Shown here piece after piece: positions 57,311-64,000 of a stretch of DNA of 64,000 bases; position 1 is the stretch's first letter, and each line of letters opens with the position of its first letter. Made by a program: the position numbers and the translations under genes. The notes under the pieces are model-generated. The model ran no database searches and was not told where the DNA came from. It saw only the letters and a list, made by a program, of their open reading frames with translations. The stretch comes from Ceratopteris richardii (lineage: Eukaryota > Streptophyta > Polypodiopsida > Polypodiales > Pteridaceae), in the NCBI GenBank assembly GCA_020310875.1, contig CM035430.1:96728866-96792865 (forward strand), in the 5' to 3' direction.

Positions 57311-60300
57311 TAGGATCCCATAGAACAGTGCCAGAAATTCCCTTGGATAAGATAGGAGATATGTGTGAAGGCGAAGAAGGGAACACCTATCTTCCCATCA
57401 CCTACCAGGAGTACACCACCAAGGCAAATTTGGACTCAGGTGCAGGAGTTGCAATTGCCACCACTTCCCTATGGAAGCGTTGGGGCAAGCCGGCACTCAG
57501 GCCAACAAGAATGAAATTGCAGATGGCCGATGGTCACATAGAGAGACCCCTAGGATTGCTAGAAGGAATAACTCTCACCACTTGTGGTGTCGAGTTTGAG
57601 CATACATTCGCTATATGTGACTTCAGCAAAAATCATGCCTATGAGATGATTTTGGGAAGACCATTCATGCGACAGTTGCAAGTGGTACAGGACTGGGGAA
57701 CCAATTCTTTGTACCTGCAACACTTAGGTGTTACGACCAAAGTCAATCTCAAGGATTATTCTCATAGAGATGTCCCTCCTATCCAATGGAATCCCATCCA
57801 TAGAGCCAAAGATGATACAGAATCGGTGCATTCCATAGGGTCTGGATCCTCATGGATGCATGAAGACACTCACTTATGGATGTGCAAGGTAGCAGTAGAA
57901 GAAGAGAAGAGAGAGAAAGCCAGAGAGGTAGGTGCAAAAGAAACACATAGATCAATTCAAGACCCAGCCTATGCACCTGTAGTTTTTCCTGATGAGGAAT
58001 TTGAACCCCATGGCTGGGCAGAAATTTTAGCAACAATGGATGTAGCCATCAATGAAGAACAATGGACACTTCACTGTGATGAGGATGGCTATGACATTTC
58101 AGTCTTCTCCATAGAGCCAATCATGGGAGAGGCAGTTCTAAAAGAATGCGAACCTAGCCCTGATGCATTTGAGGATGCAAGTGGCTCCGATCTAGAGTCA
58201 ATCATTATGGACCCACCATTTGCATCAGATGAAGAATACTTCCATGAAGTAGAATTTCAACCCCAGAGGCATGGAGAGGTTACAAATGATGTAAGATTAG
58301 CAACACATGTGACCCCGAAGGAAGAAGGAAAGAAACGAAAGAAGAGAGAAGCCTCACCAGAAGAGGAAGAATCTTTGTTTGAGGTCCCAGAAAATTTTAA
58401 GAAGTATGAGATAGATGACAGGAGAGTCATGATAAGAATGCCTAAACGAGAGGCACAATCAGGAGAGGCCTATGATAACAAAGAAACCACCAAGAAAATA
58501 GTAGTGGCCCTAGAAGAAGGAGAGGAGAGATGCACGTACATAGGCCATGACCTAACAGAGGAAGAAGAGCATGCGTTGATAGCCTTGCTAAGAGAATACA
58601 GAGATGTATTCGCTTGGAGTTACAAGGATTTGAAAGGCGTGGACCCCGATATATGCTCACACACTATCCCCATGACCTCAGATGCTAAACCCTCTAAGCA
58701 AAAGCCCTATACTTATAACGATAATTACGTTGCTAAGATCAAAGAAGAGATAGATAGATTGGTTGAAGCTGGATTTATCTATGAAATTGAGCACACTGAA
58801 TGGGTATCCCCCATCGTAGTGGTGCCCAAGAAGAATGGCAAGCTGCGTGTGTGCATTAACTTGAAAAAGGTTAATGCAGCCACAATTCGAGATAACTATC
58901 CGGTTCCCATCACAGAACATCTCTTAGAAAGAGTGGCAGGCAAGGAAGTGTACAGCTTCCTTGATGGATTTTCGGGCTACAATCAAGTAGCCATAGCTCT
59001 AGAGGATCAGCATAAGACAGCCTTTGCCACAGAATGGGGCATTTTTGCTTTTAGAGTAATGCCATTTGGGCTTACCAATGCACCAGCTACCTTCCAGAGG
59101 CTGATGTGCCATGTGTTTAAGGAGTTCTTGAGGAAGAGTTTAGAAGTCTACGTTGATGATCTTTGTGCTCATTCCAACATTAGACAAACCCATATCCCTG
59201 AGCTCAGACAAATCTTTGACAAATGTAGAGAATATCAAGTCTGCCTAAACCCAGAAAAATGTGTTTTCATGGTCAGGCAAGGCAAGATTCTAGGACACAT
59301 AGTGTCAAAGAATGGCATATCTACCGACGAAGAAAAAGTGAGAGCCAAAGCAGAGCTACCTAGGCCAAAGAATGTCAAGGAAGTACAAGCTTTCATGGGG
59401 CATTGTGGCTATTACCGACGATTTATACACATGTATGCTGTCATTGCAAAGCCCATGTACGGACTTCTGACAAACTTTGAGTGGACGGATGAATGTGAGA
59501 ATTCCTTCCAGGAGCTTAAACGAAGATTGTGTTCAGCACCAATCTTGACCACACCAGATTGGAATAAGCCTTTCCATGTTCATGTGGATGCATCCAATTA
59601 TGCCATTGGTTGTGTACTTGCTCAACCTACTGGTGAAGGTAATATGGATCTTCCAATTGCCTATGCCAGTAGACAGTTGAATGCAGCTGAACGAAATTAC
59701 ACCACTACGGGGAGAGAAGGCTTAGGCATGGTATATGCAGTTAAGAAATTTAGACACTATTTGCTTGCAAATAAGTTTAAATTTTTTACTGATCATCAAG
59801 CATTGTTATATCTCGTAAACAAGCCTTGCAATACAGGAAGATTAGTGAGATGGTTTCTCTTGCTAATGGAATATGATTTTGAGGTTGTGGTAAGAAAAGG
59901 GAGGACTCACTTGAGAGCAGATCACCTCTCTAGGCTCACATCGGGAGAAGCCCCACAAGGAGTGTCAGATGACCTTCCTGATGCTTACTTGTTTAATTTG
60001 GAAGTTGTACCGCAGTGGGCTAAGCCATTGGTACCAGTATTGACATACGGGCCTAACCATCCAGTGGTAAACACACGGAATAGAGAGGTTGTAAAAGCCC
60101 AAAAGTACCACATCATGGCAGGAAGTATGTACAAGCACACAGATCAAGGGATTTTGGCTTGTTGTGTGGAAGAGGACGAGTACAATAAATGGTTGCAATT
60201 AGCACATGTAGGTGCGTTAGAGCAACACTACTCAAAGCAACGAACTTTACAGACCCTAAAGAGACTCGGAGTGCATTGGCCGACTATGGAAGCGGATGTC

Positions 60301-62211
60301 CAAAAGTTGTGCAAGGAATGCCCAATCTGTGGCACTAAACCACCTGTGGAACACGCCACTCTTTATCAAGTATCCATTGTGCCAGATTGGAGTGAACCAC
60401 TAGTATCCTTCCTGAGGACGAAAACATTCCTGTCAGACATGACTCTGGCTAGGAAAAGGAGTTTAGAACAAGAAGCCCAGGATTACGCACTCATTGGTGA
60501 TAATCTATACAAGCGTGGTAAAGATGGTTACCTGAGGCTATGTGTCCATGAAAGTGAATATCTTAAGATCTTGGAAACTGCTCACCAGGGTGTAGCAGGA
60601 GGACACTTTGGACCGGATCGGGTGATCAAGGCAATACTATTTGCGGGCTTCTGGTGGCCTACCCTTCACATGGATGCACATACCTATGTGAAACGGTGTG
60701 ATGTCTGTCAGAGAACTCAGTATCCTATACGCAAAGATGAGATGCCACTGAAACCTATGATGGGTGGACGTGTATTTTCTAAGTGGGGGATAGACTTCGT
60801 AGGTCCTATTAATCCCCCAGCTAAGGGTTCTCATGCGGAATACATCATTGTTGCAACAGATTATCTCACCAAGTGGGTGGAGGTAAAGGCTACGACAAAG
60901 AACGATGCTCAAACAACTGCTAAATTCTTGTTTGAGAATGTATTCACGAGATATGGGCTACCTATAGAGCTTGTAAGTGATAGAGGCACTCGTTTCTTGA
61001 ACGAAGTGATTGAAAATCTACTCCAAGAATTCTTGGTAATACACAAGAAGTCTGCCCCCTATCACCCTCAAGCTAATGGACAAGCTGAGAGCACTAATAA
61101 GATCTTATGCAATGTACTGACAAAATTAGTGAACACAAAACGCTCTGATTGGGACAAACAGCTACACCATGCTGTTTGGGCATACCGAGTTGCCTACAAA
61201 ACGGTACTCCAAGCCACCCCCTTTCAGATGGTATTTGGCCAAAACGCTGTGCTACCCTTGGACTTCTTGATTCCTACATTGAGAGTAGCACAAGAGCACG
61301 AATGGACAGGTCATGAACTCTCCTCTAGGATCTTTGACCTTGAACGATTAGGAGAAACAAGACTGAGAGCATCTGCAGGAATATATGCAGCTAAGAAGAG
61401 ACAGAAGGCATACTTTGATGCCCATGTGAAGGATAAAGGCTTGAAAGCAGGAGATCTAGTCTTAGTCTATACACTGAAACAACACGCGAGGAAGCTAGAA
61501 AAGAGAGGCTACGGACCTATGATCATCAATAGGATCTCCACGAGTGGAGCAGTACAATTAGCCACGTTAGAGGGTGATGTTCTCCCAAACTATATTAGCG
61601 GTTGCAAAGTCAAGTTGTATCAGGAACCCCTCACGGAGAAAATGCTCAGCCGACTCAACACTGCTAAAAAACGCAAAGAGGAAGAAAAGCGAATTCGAGA
61701 AGAAGCTCAAGCAGAAGCTTTAGAACGCATCAGAAGGATGAAATTACGAAGGCAAGGTAGAGATCAGCCTAGAACAAATGACTGTGCAGATCAAGGATAT
61801 CCTATGGCCATGTGTGAAGTTGCAGGAACAAGCTCGCATAGGATAATTGATCGACGACCTTTCATAACCCTAGATATAGGACAAGGAAAGAGTGCAAGGA
61901 CCGTAAGAGCCTTGATTGACTCAGGTGCAGCCACTAGTGCTGTTAAATTGTCTTACTGTCAAGAGTTGCAGTTAACTGTCAATCCTGTGGAAGCGTATCT
62001 CATAGGATTGGGAGGCGTGGAAACCCCTTGCATGGGCGAGGTGGAACTTCCCCTCTATATTCATGATGAGGCTATAACAGGTAAAGTACTAGTGTGTCAA
62101 GACGAGGATCTCACTGAACCTCTTGTCTTGGGTCAAGATTGGATCTATGACCAAGCAGTCAACTTAAACTTAAGAAGTGGACTTCTTCAGATTTGGGTCA
62201 ATCATAGTTGA
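57286..62211 (+). CDS. G4 pol polyprotein: PR1-RT-RH-IN (double H2C2)-PR2, looks whole
   Basis: A single open frame; the 1627 residues are counted from a GTG at 57328 and no proven start is known. Domains by residue: retropepsin DSGAG at 36; RT about 460-650 with SFLDGFSGYNQV and catalytic YVDD at 608-611; RNase H from about 747 (HVHVDASNYAIGC); first H2C2 module about 934-1002; second about 1060-1130; integrase core about 1155-1260 (DFVGPI, ELVSDRGTRF, HPQANGQAESTN); C-terminal domain to about 1440 (GYGPMIINRIST); second retropepsin-like domain about 1528-1610 (LIDSGAATSAVK, VLGQDW). It would process polyprotein, copy RNA and integrate cDNA. Family Ty3/Gypsy is certain; the doubled modules are unusual. 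Confidence 0.95.
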   Translation, partial: HQIWRSCRVGSHRTVPEIPLDKIGDMCEGEEGNTYLPITYQEYTTKANLDSGAGVAIATTSLWKRWGKPALRPTRMKLQMADGHIERPLGLLEGITLTTCGVEFEHTFAICDFSKNHAYEMILGRPFMRQLQVVQDWGTNSLYLQHLGVTTKVNLKDYSHRDVPPIQWNPIHRAKDDTESVHSIGSGSSWMHEDTHLWMCKVAVEEEKREKAREVGAKETHRSIQDPAYAPVVFPDEEFEPHGWAEILATMDVAINEEQWTLHCDEDGYDISVFSIEPIMGEAVLKECEPSPDAFEDASGSDLESIIMDPPFASDEEYFHEVEFQPQRHGEVTNDVRLATHVTPKEEGKKRKKREASPEEEESLFEVPENFKKYEIDDRRVMIRMPKREAQSGEAYDNKETTKKIVVALEEGEERCTYIGHDLTEEEEHALIALLREYRDVFAWSYKDLKGVDPDICSHTIPMTSDAKPSKQKPYTYNDNYVAKIKEEIDRLVEAGFIYEIEHTEWVSPIVVVPKKNGKLRVCINLKKVNAATIRDNYPVPITEHLLERVAGKEVYSFLDGFSGYNQVAIALEDQHKTAFATEWGIFAFRVMPFGLTNAPATFQRLMCHVFKEFLRKSLEVYVDDLCAHSNIRQTHIPELRQIFDKCREYQVCLNPEKCVFMVRQGKILGHIVSKNGISTDEEKVRAKAELPRPKNVKEVQAFMGHCGYYRRFIHMYAVIAKPMYGLLTNFEWTDECENSFQELKRRLCSAPILTTPDWNKPFHVHVDASNYAIGCVLAQPTGEGNMDLPIAYASRQLNAAERNYTTTGREGLGMVYAVKKFRHYLLANKFKFFTDHQALLYLVNKPCNTGRLVRWFLLLMEYDFEVVVRKGRTHLRADHLSRLTSGEAPQGVSDDLPDAYLFNLEVVPQWAKPLVPVLTYGPNHPVVNTRNREVVKAQKYHIMAGSMYKHTDQGILACCVEEDEYNKWLQLAHVGALEQHYSKQRTLQTLKRLGVHWPTMEADVQKLCKECPICGTKPPVEHATLYQVSIVPDWSEPLVSFLRTKTFLSDMTLARKRSLEQEAQDYALIGDNLYKRGKDGYLRLCVHESEYLKILETAHQGVAGGHFGPDRVIKAILFAGFWWPTLHMDAHTYVKRCDVCQRTQYPIRKDEMPLKPMMGGRVFSKWGIDFVGPINPPAKGSHAEYIIVATDYLTKWVEVKATTKNDAQTTAKFLFENVFTRYGLPIELVSDRGTRFLNEVIENLLQEFLVIHKKSAPYHPQANGQAESTNKILCNVLTKLVNTKRSDWDKQLHHAVWAYRVAYKTVLQATPFQMVFGQNAVLPLDFLIPTLRVAQEHEWTGHELSSRIFDLERLGETRLRASAGIYAAKKRQKAYFDAHVKDKGLKAGDLVLVYTLKQHARKLEKRGYGPMIINRISTSGAVQLATLEGDVLPNYISGCKVKLYQEPLTEKMLSRLNTAKKRKEEEKRIREEAQAEALERIRRMKLRRQGRDQPRTNDCADQGYPMAMCEVAGTSSHRIIDRRPFITLDIGQGKSARTVRALIDSGAATSAVKLSYCQELQLTVNPVEAYLIGLGGVETPCMGEVELPLYIHDEAITGKVLVCQDEDLTEPLVLGQDWIYDQAVNLNLRSGLLQIWVNHS

Positions 62212-62973
62212 ATTACAGTAGAGTTAGATAATGGAGCACTCAAGGAACTAGGAAAGGCAGAGACTCCTGGTCCTTCCAGGAATACACATGAAGATGACCA
62301 TGTTGTTCTTGTCCAAAACTATGTGTTGCAGAGGAATGATATTCGCAAAAAAGGAGTCAGGGATGCAAAGGAACTCCCTTCTTTTCCAAAGGCCAGAAGG
62401 AGGCAACAACCAAAGGTGGATCAAAGGCAGAAGAAGCAGAGTACTACCTATGTCCGAGATCCAAAGTACCTGCGCAGCAAAATGTCCCAGCAAGTGAAAC
62501 AAGTGTGGGTGCGGAAAGGCGAACACCCGGTTGCACTCAAGCCAACCACACGGGCAAAGCCTCTTATTAGTAACCAACAACACGACACTAATAAGAAGTC
62601 TTTCAGAAATTCTTCTGCTAACGTGAAATTTATTTGGGTGCCCAAGCAGTCGATGAAGGCTAGCTCACATTCAAGACAAATTTGGGTGCCTAAGGCTTGT
62701 TTGCGAGCTCAAATAGCTACACCAGGAACACACCCTACACCGCACGATCCATTCACTCGCACAGCCGGCATCCACTCGTTTTCAACACTCACGAACACAC
62801 TAAGGCCCATGAACACGAACAGAATCACTTGTAAATGGGTCCCTAAAAGGCCTCATGTTCAAGCTGATACACCTATAAAGCTCTCTAGCGTCTCTACGAA
62901 ACCAAGAGCAAAACCCATCCACTGCATTTGGCAGCCTAAGACCTGTAATAAACCCCCCGACCCCAATTTGTAG
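62212..62973 (+). CDS. G4 W-V-P-K tail reading frame
   Basis: The frame at 62323-62973 (216 residues; its first codon is not a proven start) is basic and repeats a five-residue motif: QVWVRKGEH, FIWVPKQSM, QIWVPKACL, CKWVPKRPH and CIWQPKTCN, spaced about 15-50 residues. The tail of G1 has the same motif. No known domain recognised. It may bind nucleic acid or a partner; that is speculation. Confidence 0.6.
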   Translation: MTVELDNGALKELGKAETPGPSRNTHEDDHVVLVQNYVLQRNDIRKKGVRDAKELPSFPKARRRQQPKVDQRQKKQSTTYVRDPKYLRSKMSQQVKQVWVRKGEHPVALKPTTRAKPLISNQQHDTNKKSFRNSSANVKFIWVPKQSMKASSHSRQIWVPKACLRAQIATPGTHPTPHDPFTRTAGIHSFSTLTNTLRPMNTNRITCKWVPKRPHVQADTPIKLSSVSTKPRAKPIHCIWQPKTCNKPPDPNL

Positions 62974-63178
62974 ATTCATCCCCACTTACTAACTGCATTA
63001 GTCTCCTAGGACTACCCAAGCATTAACTACACACACTGTCTTCGTGCACTTACTAACCACTAACTCACCATCTACCTCATGTTAATGTTGTAACGGGGAC
63101 AACAATGGATTTATTCTGTCCATTACGATGTTAACACGTGGTTCTATATTCTCACAGAATCAGAGGGCAAGAAGTAAC
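62974..63178. other. G4 spacer with possible splice acceptor
   Basis: About 200 bp without a gene. TTCTATATTCTCACAG (63142-63157) looks like a 3' splice site 21 bases before the next ATG. Confidence 0.4.
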
Positions 63179-64000
63179 ATGGCAGAAGCGACAGGTCTGA
63201 GCTCACAAGTAGGAATACTTACTGCAGGAATCGATGTGGATAGTCTACCTGTGGATGTGCCACCAACTGAACGACCTGTGGAGCTGCAACACCTTCAGCA
63301 AATCCCGGTGCCGGATCCACCCACAGGGATCACAGAAAGAGTCCATGCCAATTCTCATTGGTTCAATGGCATGCCAGGTCCATTAGGAGAGGCCAAGTAT
63401 ATATGGGAGTCTAAGTGCGAGTATGACAGATCATGGGTTCGATTCCAATTCTTCTCCAAGGAGTTCGAGACTCTACAGAACACTGAGGATCTCCAGACCA
63501 TATGGCAACGAGCAGGGCTAGCAGAATACTTTGAAGCCCCACTACCTAAACCAGATCTCCTCCGATGCTACTATTTGGTCTCCACATTACAAGCGAATGA
63601 AGAAAAGGACAAACCCGGATCATTTGTTCTTCCCTCCTTGCTGGGCAACAACGAGTTGAAGAGATTCGAACTTACTGTGGAGTTGGTGAGCGATGCTTTG
63701 AATATGCACGGCACACATGTACCCTCCGAAAAGGATGCTCTCGTTCCTACTAACATGAAGGATAGGAAACTATTGAAGCTTAAAGACATGGCAGCACTCA
63801 CACCAAACGTGTCCATCCCTCTCCGTATGTGCATGCAACATTTTGCTTTCCCCGGCCAAGACCGCTTCACACAACCACACAAGAGAATCTGGTTCGCCCT
63901 CTACTTAGCGGAAGCAGGTGCGTTACCAATTAAGCTACCGGTATGGATTATAGATCAATTGTATGAAGCAAATAAAAGGTCTTCTAGGAAATTAGTGGTG
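63179..64000 (+). CDS. Open frame of unknown function 3' of G4 pol (runs off the window)
   Basis: ATG at 63179 opens 274 codons with no stop to the window edge. It starts MAEATGLSSQVGILTAGIDV and later has HANSHWFNGMPGPLGEAKYI, WVRFQFFSKEFETLQ, FELTVELVSDALNMHG and KRIWFALYLAEAGALPIKLP. No signal peptide or membrane segment seen. The pattern of an aromatic-rich N-terminal half followed by F-E-L-T-x-E-L-V-S-D-A-L recalls plant-transposon or ATHILA-ORF-like proteins carried by some Gypsy elements, which is weak evidence. It could be an extra element gene or a neighbouring element. Confidence 0.6.
   Translation, partial: MAEATGLSSQVGILTAGIDVDSLPVDVPPTERPVELQHLQQIPVPDPPTGITERVHANSHWFNGMPGPLGEAKYIWESKCEYDRSWVRFQFFSKEFETLQNTEDLQTIWQRAGLAEYFEAPLPKPDLLRCYYLVSTLQANEEKDKPGSFVLPSLLGNNELKRFELTVELVSDALNMHGTHVPSEKDALVPTNMKDRKLLKLKDMAALTPNVSIPLRMCMQHFAFPGQDRFTQPHKRIWFALYLAEAGALPIKLPVWIIDQLYEANKRSSRKLVV

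Larger units (their letters stand above)
48765..64000 (+). mobile_element. Ty3/Gypsy LTR retrotransposon G4 (runs off the window)
   Basis: 5' LTR, tRNA-Asp primer site (49362-49379), long leader with a tandem array, gag, linker with zinc knuckles, a protease segment, an internal copy of the LTR, then a second protease segment continuous with a 1627-residue pol frame that looks whole, a W-V-P-K tail and a further open frame at the window edge. Repeated parts differ by only about 0.5-1%, so the element is young or recently rearranged. The 3' LTR is outside the window. It is the best copy of the group to which G1 belongs. Confidence 0.93.

Noticed and set aside
1-64000. Host protein-coding genes
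   Set aside because: Every long frame falls in a retroelement, an LTR or a simple repeat, or is a shadow. No intron-bearing host gene could be supported by eye.
63179-64000. Envelope gene
   Set aside because: No signal peptide, membrane segment or glycosylation-rich ectodomain is visible in the part inside the window.

Overview
The window is a nest of plant LTR retrotransposons, and I see no host gene in it. The intronless gag-pol frames, the Ty1/Copia primer sites matching initiator tRNA-Met, a Gypsy primer site matching plant tRNA-Asp, AT-rich spacers and deep nesting all point to a land plant with a large repeat-rich genome. I cannot tell from the sequence whether it is a gymnosperm, fern, lycophyte or angiosperm.

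Layout. 1-7313: 3' part of a degraded Ty3/Gypsy element (G1, +). 7330-9060: a Copia scrap, GATA-like simple repeats and short tandem repeats. 9060-15820: an old Copia fragment (C3, -) abutting a structurally complete Copia element (C2, -, 10183-15820, 298-bp LTRs, 5-bp target duplication). The leader of C2 holds a 5S-rRNA-like piece. 15826-17125: inverted LTR and leader of a Gypsy relative of G4, ending in a tandem array. 17231-29960: Copia fragments C4 (+), C5 to C8 (-) and C9 (+). 29960-48096: a three-level nest, Copia scrap C10 (-) containing Gypsy G3 (-, 31175-47221), which contains Copia C1 (+, 38940-45750). Target duplications are visible at both inner levels. 48097-48425: inverted LTR piece. 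48765-64000: Gypsy G4 (+), running off the window, with a 1627-residue pol frame that looks whole.

G1 and G4 are the most interesting. They belong to one Gypsy group with an unusual pol: a normal retropepsin before RT, two integrase zinc-finger (H2C2) modules in a row, a second retropepsin-like domain after the integrase, then a tail with repeated W-V-P-K motifs. The G4 leader carries a tandem array of near-palindromic TCGCGA units with a 171-bp higher-order period. The inverted relative at 15.8-17.1 kb carries a different array, with the same core and a 98-bp higher-order period, at about the same distance from its primer site. G4 also contains a copy of its own LTR and primer site between two copies of its protease segment, with short shared sequences at both joins.

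Relative ages come from hand-compared terminal repeats. C2 is old (about 11% LTR difference). G3 (about 3%) and C1 inside it (about 3%) are much younger. The repeated parts of G4 differ by about 0.5-1%. Counts were made by eye and are approximate. Many frames open with TTG or GTG rather than ATG, and true starts are noted where I could find them.
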